Of a DNA stretch of 64,000 nt, positions 52,085 through 60,944 are shown one piece after another. Numbering within the stretch: position 1 is the stretch's first letter; every line of letters starts with the position of its first letter. The stretch lies in NCBI GenBank assembly GCA_045605025.1, contig JAZUPE010000082.1, positions 1 to 64,000 of the forward strand, written 5' to 3'. The position numbers and the translations under genes were made by a program. The notes below the pieces were generated by a model. It had not been told where the DNA came from, made no database searches, and saw only the letters and a program-made list of their open reading frames with translations. The DNA comes from SIG598 sp045605025 (GTDB lineage Bacteria > Bacillota > Clostridia > Oscillospirales > Acutalibacteraceae).

Positions 52085-52471
52085 ATGAATGTTATTTCAT
52101 TTACCGGTGCCGCAGTTGTGATCTGTGTGCTGATTTTGCTTGTCAGGCAGCAGAAACCGGAGCTGGGACTTATCGTTGCCATTTGCTCGGGAGTTGTGCT
52201 GACAGCAGTGCTGCTTGACGCGCTTGCACCCGCGCTGGGTGAAATAAAAGCGGTCATCGATGACACCGGTGCCGGACAGTATCTATCCGTTGTGCTCAAG
52301 GGAACAGGGATCTGTCTTGTGACCGGAATGGCGGCTGATATATGCCGTGATGCGGGACAGCAGACGGTTGCCTCTCATGTGGAAACCGCCGGAAGGCTGG
52401 CGATGCTGCTGGCCGCGCTGCCGCTGCTGACAGCGGTGCTTTCCACCGCAACGGAGATTATCAAAGGTTAG
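52085..52471 (+). CDS. spoIIIAD: Stage III sporulation protein AD
   Basis: This 128-residue protein has about four membrane helices, the later segment CLVTGMAADICRDAGQQTVA being typical of SpoIIIAD. It sits in normal operon order. Confidence 0.92.
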   Translation: MNVISFTGAAVVICVLILLVRQQKPELGLIVAICSGVVLTAVLLDALAPALGEIKAVIDDTGAGQYLSVVLKGTGICLVTGMAADICRDAGQQTVASHVETAGRLAMLLAALPLLTAVLSTATEIIKG

Positions 52472-52482
52472 GATGTGGATTT

Positions 52483-53595
52483 ATGTTGAAAAATGTAGCG
52501 GCAGCCGCGCTGGTGGTGATGTCGTTGCTTGGTCTGCCGGCTCACAGCGATGAAATCATAAGTGAACAGTATGAATACAGCGGTGCTGCCGGACTTGAGG
52601 ATCACCTGCCGGAGGACACGCAGCGTCTGCTTGAGGAATCCGGCATCGGTCTGATTGCTGACGGCAGCAGTGAAGTGGATCCGGCGGCGGCTTTTTCGGC
52701 TATAACCGGACTCGTTGCGGAACAGTCGAAGTCACCGCTGGTCTGCTGTCTGACCGCACTGGGACTATCGGTGCTGTGCGCTCTCGGAGGAACCGTTGCC
52801 GGACGCAGCGGATCGCTTGTTCGCTCCTACGAAACCGTCTCTGCCTGTGCAGCGGTACTCACCGTGTGCGTTCCCGTTGCGGGATTTATCGACAGCGCGG
52901 CGAGCGCGGCAGCGTCCATGTGCAGGTTTTCCTCGGTGCTGGTGCCGGTGCTTGCAGGCATCACATATGCCGGAGGGCACACAGCTTCTGCCGCGGCATA
53001 CAGCGGAATGACTCTTGCGGTCATCGAGGTGATTACTTTGCTATGCGCTTCTGTGGTTGTACCCATACTGAGGATACTGCTTGGCATTGCCGCTGCCGGT
53101 TCGCTGGACACAGCCTTTGATCTGAGCAGAATCACCGGAGGACTGGAAAAAAGCGCAAAATGGCTTCTGGGCATCATGGGCGTTGTAATGTCCGGCGTTA
53201 TGGGTGTGAGCAGTCTTTCTGCCTCCGCAGCGGACACCGCGGCTGCAAAAGGGGCACGATTTGTTATTTCCGGCGCGGTGCCGGTTGTAGGCGGTGCCAT
53301 CAGCGATGCCATCGGTACCATCGCCAACTGCGTGAACGTCGTGCGCTCGTCGGTGGGAGTGTTTGGAATCATCGCGGGACTGTTTATTCTGCTGCCGTCA
53401 ATCATTATGGCTGTGCTGTGGCTGGGCGGACTCAATTTTACCTCATGGGCGGCACAGGCGCTCGGCGCGGAACGTCCTGCCGCGGTAATGCGTTCTCTGG
53501 CTTCGGTGGTGTCGCTTACGCTGGGGCTGATAGTGTTCACGGCGGTGGTGCTGACCTGTTCGACCGCGCTGATAATCTCACTGAGGAACGGCTGA
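52483..53595 (+). CDS. spoIIIAE: Stage III sporulation protein AE
   Basis: This 370-residue polytopic protein has an N-terminal signal-like helix, a soluble segment (about 25-75) and about seven to eight membrane helices, including GMSSL-type and GLEKSAKWLLGIMGVVM regions typical of SpoIIIAE. It is proposed to form the channel pore with AB, AC and AD. SpoIIIAF starts 1 bp after its stop. Confidence 0.92.
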   Translation: MLKNVAAAALVVMSLLGLPAHSDEIISEQYEYSGAAGLEDHLPEDTQRLLEESGIGLIADGSSEVDPAAAFSAITGLVAEQSKSPLVCCLTALGLSVLCALGGTVAGRSGSLVRSYETVSACAAVLTVCVPVAGFIDSAASAAASMCRFSSVLVPVLAGITYAGGHTASAAAYSGMTLAVIEVITLLCASVVVPILRILLGIAAAGSLDTAFDLSRITGGLEKSAKWLLGIMGVVMSGVMGVSSLSASAADTAAAKGARFVISGAVPVVGGAISDAIGTIANCVNVVRSSVGVFGIIAGLFILLPSIIMAVLWLGGLNFTSWAAQALGAERPAAVMRSLASVVSLTLGLIVFTAVVLTCSTALIISLRNG

Positions 53596-53596
53596 C

Positions 53597-54076
53597 ATGG
53601 ACGCGCTGAGAGAATGGGCAGTGGCTCTGTGTGCCGCGGCAGTACTCTGCGCGGCGGCGGGAATCATTGCGCCCGAAGAAAAGAGCGGTAAAGGCTTGCG
53701 GATTATCCTTGCTTCGGTGATGCTGTGCGCGGTGGTTATTCCCCTCGGACGTATGACCGGCTGCGAATTTCGCTATGACAGTCATGACGCGGAATATGTC
53801 CCCGATAAACGACTGTGCGAAACAATCGAACAGCAGACTGCCGACGCGGTGAGCGGGAGGGTGGAGGAACTGATTTCCGGCTGTCTTGATGAACTTTCTG
53901 TCGAAGCGGAGGATATCGCGGTGGACATGGATATATCCGATGACGGCTGCATATCCATTGGACAGGTAACGATAACAGTCACCGAACCGTATGCAGCTGA
54001 TGCCGTCAGCATTGCCGACGCGCTGTACTGCCGCCTTGGACTGAAAGCGGAAGTAATAACACCGGAGGAATATTAA
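53597..54076 (+). CDS. spoIIIAF: Stage III sporulation protein AF
   Basis: This 159-residue protein has two N-terminal hydrophobic helices (about 5-55) and a small extracellular domain resembling the ring-forming modules of SpoIIIAF. Its stop overlaps the spoIIIAG start by 1 bp (TAATG). Confidence 0.85.
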   Translation: MDALREWAVALCAAAVLCAAAGIIAPEEKSGKGLRIILASVMLCAVVIPLGRMTGCEFRYDSHDAEYVPDKRLCETIEQQTADAVSGRVEELISGCLDELSVEAEDIAVDMDISDDGCISIGQVTITVTEPYAADAVSIADALYCRLGLKAEVITPEEY

Positions 54077-54636
54077 TGGATCTGAGTGCAATAAACACAG
54101 GGCTGTCACGGCTGCTGTCCGACGGCAGAAAACGCACAAATCTCATCATTCTGCTCGCCGCATCGGCGGTGCTGCTGATTCTGCTGTCCGGCTGTCCGGA
54201 AAGTGAAAACAAGCCAGCTAAGGTAGAAAGTGACGCTTCCCAGTACGCCGCGCAGCTTGAGCGGCGGCTGGAGGAAATAATCTCGTCGGTGGAGGGCGCA
54301 GGGCAGAGCAGGGTGATGGTCACGCTCCAGAACGGAGGGGAATACCTCTACGCAAGCGAGGATTCCATCAGCACCGACAACTCCGCCAGCACCGATTCCG
54401 GTGGCCGTCAGAGCAGCGGGGAAAGGGAGGAGCACCGCTCCAGCTTTATTATCATCGACACCGGGCAGGGGGAACAGGCGTTGGTGCGCACCGAGCTTAT
54501 GCCGTCAGTGAGCGGCGTGGTTGTGGTGTGCCCCGGAGCGGACGATCCGCAGGTTGCTCAGAGAATCATGTCCGTTGTGACCACAGCCTTGGATATCAGT
54601 CCAAAGCGGGTCTGCATAACACAATCATCTCAATGA
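54076..54636 (+). CDS. spoIIIAG: Stage III sporulation protein AG
   Basis: This 186-residue protein has one membrane helix (about 22-40), a linker, and a ring-building motif domain (ERRLEEIISSVEGAGQSRVM) with an inserted Ser/Asp-rich loop (about 95-120). It forms the large ring of the mother-cell to forespore channel. Confidence 0.9.
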   Translation: MDLSAINTGLSRLLSDGRKRTNLIILLAASAVLLILLSGCPESENKPAKVESDASQYAAQLERRLEEIISSVEGAGQSRVMVTLQNGGEYLYASEDSISTDNSASTDSGGRQSSGEREEHRSSFIIIDTGQGEQALVRTELMPSVSGVVVVCPGADDPQVAQRIMSVVTTALDISPKRVCITQSSQ

Positions 54637-54655
54637 ACATCAGGAGGAAAACGCA

Positions 54656-55240
54656 ATGATAATCGGAAAAAGACATCTCGTACTGGCAGGTCTGCTCATA
54701 GCTCTTGGCGCGGCGGTCTACCTCAACTGGCAGTTTGCGCCCACAGAAACCATACTCGATACCTCGGCAGGCGAGCAGTCATCCTTTTCGGAGGATGGGT
54801 ATATTACCGTGTCCACACAGACTGTTTCTGACAGCACCGCGTCGGCTGATATCGCGGACGAACAGGCTGTGGAGACCGCAGTGACAAAGAATCTATTTGA
54901 TCAGACGAGAGAGGAGAGAGCAAGCACCCGTCAGGAAGCTCTCGATACCCTTGAGGAGATACTTGAAGACGCATCTCTCGACGACTCGCAGAAGGAACAG
55001 GCAGTCGGCACCGCGGCAAAGATTGCGGAAAATATGGACAAAGAGGCCGCCATCGAACTGCTTATCAAGGCCAAAGGCTACGAGAACTGTGTGGTAGTAA
55101 TCAGCGACGCGCAGGTCAATGTGGTGCTTCCGGTCGGGGCAGAGGGACTTAAATCCTCCGACACCGCCATTATACGTGATGTCGTGCTCGGGCAGATCGA
55201 TATTTCTCCCGCAGGTATCAAGATAATTGAAGCAAAGTAG
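54656..55240 (+). CDS. spoIIIAH: Stage III sporulation protein AH
   Basis: This 194-residue protein has one N-terminal membrane helix (about 8-25), then a charged coiled-coil/ring-building domain (about 80-190), with the YscJ/FliF-like fold that contacts SpoIIQ. It is the last gene of the spoIIIA operon. The nusB promoter begins right at its stop codon. Confidence 0.9.
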   Translation: MIIGKRHLVLAGLLIALGAAVYLNWQFAPTETILDTSAGEQSSFSEDGYITVSTQTVSDSTASADIADEQAVETAVTKNLFDQTREERASTRQEALDTLEEILEDASLDDSQKEQAVGTAAKIAENMDKEAAIELLIKAKGYENCVVVISDAQVNVVLPVGAEGLKSSDTAIIRDVVLGQIDISPAGIKIIEAK

Positions 55241-55268
55241 TTGTTTATTTCGCGACTTGTGATATAAT
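55241..55268 (+). promoter_or_regulatory. Promoter of nusB and the following gene cluster
   Basis: TTGTTT (55241-55246), 16-bp spacer and perfect TATAAT (55263-55268). The -35 begins at the base after the spoIIIAH stop codon. Confidence 0.65.
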
Positions 55269-55271
55269 ATA

Positions 55272-55392
55272 CAGCATGGATGTATATTTCAGCGAACCGC
55301 GGACATAAACGCTGAATATTGGCTGCAAACAAACCCTCCGCATCCTGTATGCCGGGGGTTTGATTTTGTGCTGTCCGCGGAAAATTGGAGGA
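55272..55392 (+). promoter_or_regulatory. Structured nusB leader with potential pseudoknot (candidate cis-regulatory RNA)
   Basis: A first hairpin is built from CAGC/GCTG (55272-55275, 55322-55325), ATA/TAT and TTCAGCG/CGCTGAA (55288-55294, 55310-55316). Its 15-nt loop contains CCGCGGACA (55297-55305), which is exactly complementary to TGTCCGCGG (55372-55380) just before the nusB SD. Between them lies a terminator-like hairpin CAAACCC/GGGTTTG (55330-55336, 55356-55362) with an inner GCAT/ATGC pair, followed by ATTTTG. Pairing of loop and distal arm would form a pseudoknot next to the RBS. I know no named RNA family that this matches. Confidence 0.5.
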
Positions 55393-55398
55393 TAATTT

Positions 55399-55830
55399 AT
55401 GGCTAACAGACGTGAAGCAAGAGATCAGGCTTTCCAGATCCTGTTTGAAAAGACTTTTTCCGAATCCACTGTCGCCGAGATCATTGAAATGGCGGGGCTT
55501 TCCCGTGATATGATTCCTGACGATTATACTGTCGATACCGCAGAAAACGTCGCCGCCAAGTTCGAGGAGCTGGACGGAATCATCGCCCGCTACTCTCTGC
55601 GCCGCGCGCTGCCCCGCCTTGCCCGGGTGGTGCTGACCGTTCTGCGTCTGGCAGTGTATGAAATAATATACGAACCCACTGTTGATACTTCAGTTGCCAT
55701 CAACGAAGCTGTCGAGCTTGCCAAGAAATATGCCGGCGAGGACGAAGCAGGCTTTGTCAACGGCGTGCTGGGTGCCTTTGTGCGCAGCGAGGAATTCGCC
55801 GCCCTGACCGCAGAGGGAGATGCCCAATGA
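55399..55830 (+). CDS. nusB: Transcription antitermination factor NusB
   Basis: This 143-residue all-helical RNA-binding protein binds boxA with S10 (NusE) in rRNA antitermination. The N-terminus MANRREARDQAFQILF and the C-terminal NEAVELAKKYAGEDEAGFVN...LG are characteristic. The RBS is TTGGAGGA. It starts the housekeeping cluster and overlaps the next gene by 4 bp. Confidence 0.95.
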   Translation: MANRREARDQAFQILFEKTFSESTVAEIIEMAGLSRDMIPDDYTVDTAENVAAKFEELDGIIARYSLRRALPRLARVVLTVLRLAVYEIIYEPTVDTSVAINEAVELAKKYAGEDEAGFVNGVLGAFVRSEEFAALTAEGDAQ

Positions 55831-56759
55831 GCATTGCCCTCGGACTGGATACCAGCAACTACACTACCTCTACTGCCCTGTACTGTTCGGAAAGCGGCGA
55901 GGTCACCCAGCAGAAAAAGCTCCTACCTGTGGCCAAGGGACAGCTGGGACTGCGCCAGAGCGACGCGGTTTTTCATCATGTCCAGCAGCTGCCGGAGATG
56001 ATGACCGCACTGTTTGCCGGCTGCAATGAACAGCCGCAGGTCATCGGCGTTTCCACCCGTCCCCGCCCCGTTGATGGATCCTATATGCCCTGCTTCGAGG
56101 TGGGCAGAGGTGCTGCCGAGCAGCTCGCGGCGGTGCTTGGCGTTCCTGTGAAGCGCTACTCCCATCAGGAGGGACACATCGCCGCGGCAATGTATTCCTC
56201 CGGCTTCAGAGCGCAGCCCGGTGGGAAGTTCCTTGCCTATCATCTTTCCGGCGGAACTACCGAGGGTGTGCTGGTCACCCGTCATGACGACGGATTTGAC
56301 GCCGAACTGCTGTGCGGCTCCCTGGATCTGAAAGCCGGTCAGCTCATCGACCGCGTTGCCGGCATGCTGGGGCTGCCGTTCCCCGGAGGAGCGCACCTTG
56401 AGAAAATTGCGCTGGAGTGCGACGAGACCATCCGCTGCAAGCCTACCATGAAGGGGCTTGACTGCTGTCTTTCGGGCGTGGAGAATATCTGCCAGCGGCT
56501 CAACGCTGAGGGGGAGAGCCCCGAATACATCGCACGTGTCTGTCTTGAACATATCATCTCCGCGGTCACAGCAATGACTCAGGGTATCTTTGGAAAAATC
56601 GGCGAGATGCCGGTGCTTTTCGCTGGAGGCGTTTCCTCAAATGTCATCATGCGTGCCGAGATGGAACGCCGCTTCGGTGCTTATTTTGCACAGCCGGCAT
56701 TCTCCTGCGACAACGCTGCAGGCATTGCCATTCTTGCCTCGGGCGGTGAGTGTCTGTGA
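55827..56759 (+). CDS. TsaD/Kae1-like paralogue (Gcp-family protein)
   Basis: This 310-residue ASKHA-fold protein begins ALGLDTSNYTTS. It carries the metal-binding SHQEGHIAAA (HxEGH) and the C-terminal GGVSSNVIMR and DNAAGIAIL motifs of the Kae1/TsaD family. The motifs deviate from classical TsaD (for example SHQEGH for HxEGH with HLEAH in some, and DNAAG for DNGAM), so I read it as the second clostridial paralogue rather than the essential t6A enzyme. It is ATGA-coupled to nusB and followed by xseA. Confidence 0.8.
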   Translation: MSIALGLDTSNYTTSTALYCSESGEVTQQKKLLPVAKGQLGLRQSDAVFHHVQQLPEMMTALFAGCNEQPQVIGVSTRPRPVDGSYMPCFEVGRGAAEQLAAVLGVPVKRYSHQEGHIAAAMYSSGFRAQPGGKFLAYHLSGGTTEGVLVTRHDDGFDAELLCGSLDLKAGQLIDRVAGMLGLPFPGGAHLEKIALECDETIRCKPTMKGLDCCLSGVENICQRLNAEGESPEYIARVCLEHIISAVTAMTQGIFGKIGEMPVLFAGGVSSNVIMRAEMERRFGAYFAQPAFSCDNAAGIAILASGGECL

Positions 56760-57955
56760 AAATCCTGACCGTCTCCGAGGTCAATGGATACACAAAATCG
56801 CTCCTTGACGAGGATATGCTCCTCTCGGACATCTTCGTTTCGGGAGAGATTTCCAACCTCAAGCGCCACACCTCGGGGCATATGTATTTCACCCTCAAGG
56901 ACGCAAAGGGTCAGCTTTCCGCCGCCATGTTCAAGTGGCAGTGCCAGTATCTGCGCTTTGCACCTGCCAACGGCATGCGGGTGGTCGCCCACGGCAAGGT
57001 GACGCTCTACGAAGCGGGCGGACAGTACCAGATGGTTGTTTCCGCACTGCAGCCCGACGGTATCGGCGCGCTCTATGCCGCCTATGAACAGCTTAAGGAA
57101 AAGCTGGAAGCCGAGGGGCTGTTTGCACCGGAACGCAAACGTGCCCTGCCACTGATGCCTGTGCGTGTGGGCGTGGTCACCTCCAGAACAGGTGCCGCCG
57201 TGCAGGATATCTTGAACATCATCACCCGCCGCTGGCCGGTATGTGAGATAGTTCTTGCGCCGGTCATGGTGCAGGGCGAGGCCGCACCGGCGCAGATTGT
57301 CGATGCCGTGCGGCGCATGAACGCGCAGAACGCCTGCGACGTGATGATTGTGGGCAGAGGCGGAGGCTCCATCGAGGATCTCTGGGCGTTCAATGACGAG
57401 ATGGTTGCACGTGCCGTTGCCGATTCCGCCGTACCGGTCATTTCCGCCGTGGGGCACGAAACGGATTTCACGCTGTGCGATTTTGCTGCCGATATGCGCG
57501 CGCCGACTCCCTCTGCGGCAGCAGAACTGGCTGTGCCTGATATCCGCGAAGTTCGCGGACTGATTGAAGATACCATCGGTCGTATGTCGGTGCTGATGGA
57601 TATGCGGCTGCAGCGTCTGCGTGACCGGCTGAATAATGCGTCGTCGCGCCGCTGCTTTTCTTCACCCGCATATCTCTGCGAGGCCAAATCACAGCGGCTG
57701 GATATTGCAGTAAGCCGCCTTTCCGCTGCGATGAACACACTGACTGCTTCATCCCGTGAGCGACTTGCCGAAGTGTGCGGCAGACTTACCGCACTCAATC
57801 CGCTGGCGGTGCTTGCGCGTGGATATTCCGTGATCACCCGTGAGGGGCAGATAGTTTCGTCGAGAAATCAGCTGACCCGCGGAGACCGCATAAAGATACA
57901 GCTTTCCGACGGCTCCGCTGCCGCCGAAGTAATTAACGAGGACGATAATCAATGA
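56756..57955 (+). CDS. xseA: Exodeoxyribonuclease VII large subunit
   Basis: This 399-residue subunit has the N-terminal OB-fold with LTVSEVNGYTKSLL and SGEISN, and the catalytic domain with VGVVTSRTGAAVQDI, VGRGGGSIEDLWAFN and SAVGHETDFT. It degrades single-stranded DNA with XseB. I place the start at GTG 56756 (GTGA overlap with the upstream stop); GTG 56750 is two codons longer. Confidence 0.95.
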   Translation: MKILTVSEVNGYTKSLLDEDMLLSDIFVSGEISNLKRHTSGHMYFTLKDAKGQLSAAMFKWQCQYLRFAPANGMRVVAHGKVTLYEAGGQYQMVVSALQPDGIGALYAAYEQLKEKLEAEGLFAPERKRALPLMPVRVGVVTSRTGAAVQDILNIITRRWPVCEIVLAPVMVQGEAAPAQIVDAVRRMNAQNACDVMIVGRGGGSIEDLWAFNDEMVARAVADSAVPVISAVGHETDFTLCDFAADMRAPTPSAAAELAVPDIREVRGLIEDTIGRMSVLMDMRLQRLRDRLNNASSRRCFSSPAYLCEAKSQRLDIAVSRLSAAMNTLTASSRERLAEVCGRLTALNPLAVLARGYSVITREGQIVSSRNQLTRGDRIKIQLSDGSAAAEVINEDDNQ

Positions 57956-58164
57956 AGAAGAAACTGAGCTTTGAGCAGTCACTTGAGCGTCTTGAGGAAA
58001 TCGCCGCTCTGCTGGAGCAGGGCAACGCGCCTCTTGAGGAGGCGCTCAAGCTTTACGAAGAGGGTACGGCACTTGCTGCCGACTGCAGCTCCCGTCTGAC
58101 TGCCGCGCAGATAAAAATCACCGAACTTTCGGCAGCACAGCCGGAGGGAGAGGAGGAGCAGTAA
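57952..58164 (+). CDS. xseB: Exodeoxyribonuclease VII small subunit
   Basis: This 70-residue helical protein has the conserved LSFEQSLERLEEIAALLEQG and LEEALKLYEEG segments. It overlaps xseA and ispA by 4 and 1 bp. Confidence 0.95.
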   Translation: MKKKLSFEQSLERLEEIAALLEQGNAPLEEALKLYEEGTALAADCSSRLTAAQIKITELSAAQPEGEEEQ

Positions 58165-59057
58165 TGGATAACGCCGCCCTAAAATCGGTCATGTCTGAAT
58201 GGCAGGGGATAATCGAACGCAGGCTGGAGGAGCTTTCCCGTCCTTCGGCAAGTTCGCCCTATGCTCCCATATACGACACGGTGCGCTACTCGCTGCTCAA
58301 CGCAGGCAAACGCATCCGTCCGATACTTACACTGGAATTCTGCCGCGCCGCGGGAGCCGATCCCATGACCGCTCTTGACTGCGCATGCGCGGTGGAGATG
58401 ATCCACACATATTCGCTTATACATGACGACCTGCCCTGCATGGACGACGATGATTTCCGCCGCGGCAAGCCCTCCTGCCACAAGGTTTATGGCGAGGCTA
58501 CTGCTCTGCTGGCGGGTGACGCGCTGCAGTCGATGTCCGCGCTGACCATCGCTTCCTGCGCCACCGCGCCCGCTGACCGTCTGCTGGCTGCATCGGCTGA
58601 GCTTGCCCGTCTGGACGGCCCCGAGGGAATGATCGGCGGTCAGCTTATTGACATGGATTCCGAGGGTAAATCCATCTCCGTCGACACTCTGCGCGCCATG
58701 GTTACAGGCAAAACCTGTGCTCTTATTGAGGCAGCCTGTGTCATCGGCTGCCTCATCGCCGGTGCCGACGACAAAACCATCGCCGCCGCCCGTGATTACG
58801 CTCTTAATCTGGGCCTTGCCTTCCAGATAATCGATGATATTCTGGACGTTGAGGGCGATCCGAAACTGTTGGGCAAGCCGGTGGCAAGCGACGCTGAGAA
58901 CGAAAAATCCAACTACGTCTCCATCATGGGTCTTGACGGTGCCCGCCGCTTTGCAAGGCTGTACACAGACAACGCCGTTGCCGCGCTTGATTGGCTTGGC
59001 GGCAAGGCTGATTTCCTTACTTCTTTCGCTGCATACCTGCTTGGTCGTGTAAGCTGA
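58164..59057 (+). CDS. ispA: Polyprenyl synthase, farnesyl/geranyl diphosphate synthase type
   Basis: This 297-residue all-alpha prenyltransferase condenses IPP with allylic diphosphates. The first Asp-rich motif is DDLPCMDDDDFRRG (FARM), the second is IIDDILDVEGD, with KTCALIEAACVIG between. Length and position before dxs indicate IspA, a short-chain farnesyl diphosphate synthase. Confidence 0.93.
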   Translation: MDNAALKSVMSEWQGIIERRLEELSRPSASSPYAPIYDTVRYSLLNAGKRIRPILTLEFCRAAGADPMTALDCACAVEMIHTYSLIHDDLPCMDDDDFRRGKPSCHKVYGEATALLAGDALQSMSALTIASCATAPADRLLAASAELARLDGPEGMIGGQLIDMDSEGKSISVDTLRAMVTGKTCALIEAACVIGCLIAGADDKTIAAARDYALNLGLAFQIIDDILDVEGDPKLLGKPVASDAENEKSNYVSIMGLDGARRFARLYTDNAVAALDWLGGKADFLTSFAAYLLGRVS

Positions 59058-59081
59058 TTTTTCCGCAAAGGATGATTACTA

Positions 59082-60944
59082 TTGGGTTTTGAGAATTTCC
59101 CAAACATAGATAAAGATCCGGAAAGCCTGCGATCGCTTTCCTACGAACAGGCAGACGCGCTGTGCGAGGATATCCGGCATCGACTCATTGATACTCTTTC
59201 ACGCAACGGAGGACACCTTGCGCCCAATCTGGGTGTAGTGGAGCTGACAGTTGCTATGCATCGCGTATTCAACTCCCCGGTCGATCAGTTCGTTTTCGAC
59301 GTGGGGCATCAGTGCTATACCCATAAACTGCTCACCGGTCGCGCCGATCGTTTTGATACCATCCGCACCGAAGGTGGTCTTGCAGGATTCCCCAAGCCCT
59401 CGGAGAGCGTTCATGACCCCATTGTAACCGGACATAGCAGCACCTCCATTTCCGTCGCCTGCGGACTTGCCCGCGCAAAGCGGCTTAAAGGCGAGGAGGG
59501 GACGGTCGTTGCTGTCATCGGTGACGGCGCTCTCACCGGCGGTCTTGCCTACGAGGGTCTCAACAACGCCGGACAGGCGCGGGACAACATCATTGTAATA
59601 CTCAACGACAACCGTATGTCCATCTCCAAAAATGTAGGTGCCATGGCCCGTCATCTGGCGGTTATCCGCAGCAAGAATTCCTATGTAAAGGCAAAATCCG
59701 TTACAGCAAGAATCGTCGGGGGTATTCCTCTTGTGGGCAAACCGCTGCGCCGCGCCATGTACCGTTCAAAGTCCGCGCTGAAGAACGCGGTGTACAAGAA
59801 CACCCTTTTTGACGCGCTCGGTTTTGCTTATCTCGGACCGGTGGACGGTCACAACATAAAACTGCTTGAGCAGGTGCTCACCCTTGCCAGGAATATAAAA
59901 CGCCCCGCCCTTGTACACGTCTGTACCAGCAAGGGCAAGGGCTATTCCTATGCTGAACGCAATCCCGGCAAGTTCCACGGCATCGGAAAATTCGACATCG
60001 ACACCGGCGAGCCCATTCACGGCAGCGCCAGTTATTCTTCGGTATTCGGTGACGCGCTGAGTGCTCTTGCCGACAAAGAAGATAGAATATACGCGGTCAC
60101 CGCCGCGATGAAGTCCGGCACCGGTCTTGCCGGTTACGCCGCCGCTCACCACCAGCGGTTTCACGACTGCGGCATCGCAGAGGAACACGCTGTTTCATAC
60201 TGCGCAGGTCTTGCTGCCAACGGCATGAAGCCGGTTTTCGCGGTGTACGCAAGCTTTCTGCAGCGGTGCTACGACCAGATTATCCACGACGTCGCGATTC
60301 AGGGGCTCAACGTGACCTTTGCCGTTGACCGCGCCGGCGTTGTGGGCGAGGACGGCGAAACTCACCACGGACTGTTTGACTGCGCCATGCTCAACACGGT
60401 ACCGGGCATGACGGTTTACTCTCCCTGCTACTTCGACGAGCTGGAAGTTATTCTCGAACAGAGCGTAAATGAGCCTTCGCCCGCGGCTGTTCGTTATCCG
60501 CGCGGCTCTGAACCCGTAAAACCCGACGGGTTTACAGCGTCTTATGAGCCTTATTCGTTCTGCGGCAATCCTGAGGCTGAGGTTATTCTTGTCACTTACG
60601 GGCGCACCTTCGCCGCTGCCGCCGCTGCCGCCGAACGGCTCAGAGAGGACGGCACAGACGCGGCTGTTCTGAAACTGCTGAGAGTCAAACCAGTTGACGA
60701 AAGCTGCGTGAAGGCTGTAAGCGGCGCCAGATTGATATACTTCTTCGAGGAAGGAATACGACAGGGCGGTATCGCAGAGACCTTTGCCGCCATGCTGGAC
60801 GACATCGACTACGCGGGCATTTACCGTCTGCGTGCGGTGGATAATTCGTTTGTTACCCACGCTTCGGTGTCCCGTTTGCTGGAAATGCTGGGTCTGGATG
60901 AAAACGGAATGTACAGTGCTGTCAGGGAGGTTCTGGACGCATAA
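59082..60944 (+). CDS. dxs: 1-deoxy-D-xylulose-5-phosphate synthase
   Basis: This 620-residue thiamine-diphosphate enzyme starts the MEP isoprenoid pathway from pyruvate and glyceraldehyde-3-phosphate. Motifs visible are GGHLAPNLGVVELT, DVGHQCYTHKLLTG, the ThDP site GDGALTGGLAYEGLNNAG, and the transketolase-like DCGIAEEHAV. Start is TTG 59082 with AAAGGA 8 nt upstream. It overlaps tlyA by 1 bp. Confidence 0.96.
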   Translation: MGFENFPNIDKDPESLRSLSYEQADALCEDIRHRLIDTLSRNGGHLAPNLGVVELTVAMHRVFNSPVDQFVFDVGHQCYTHKLLTGRADRFDTIRTEGGLAGFPKPSESVHDPIVTGHSSTSISVACGLARAKRLKGEEGTVVAVIGDGALTGGLAYEGLNNAGQARDNIIVILNDNRMSISKNVGAMARHLAVIRSKNSYVKAKSVTARIVGGIPLVGKPLRRAMYRSKSALKNAVYKNTLFDALGFAYLGPVDGHNIKLLEQVLTLARNIKRPALVHVCTSKGKGYSYAERNPGKFHGIGKFDIDTGEPIHGSASYSSVFGDALSALADKEDRIYAVTAAMKSGTGLAGYAAAHHQRFHDCGIAEEHAVSYCAGLAANGMKPVFAVYASFLQRCYDQIIHDVAIQGLNVTFAVDRAGVVGEDGETHHGLFDCAMLNTVPGMTVYSPCYFDELEVILEQSVNEPSPAAVRYPRGSEPVKPDGFTASYEPYSFCGNPEAEVILVTYGRTFAAAAAAAERLREDGTDAAVLKLLRVKPVDESCVKAVSGARLIYFFEEGIRQGGIAETFAAMLDDIDYAGIYRLRAVDNSFVTHASVSRLLEMLGLDENGMYSAVREVLDA

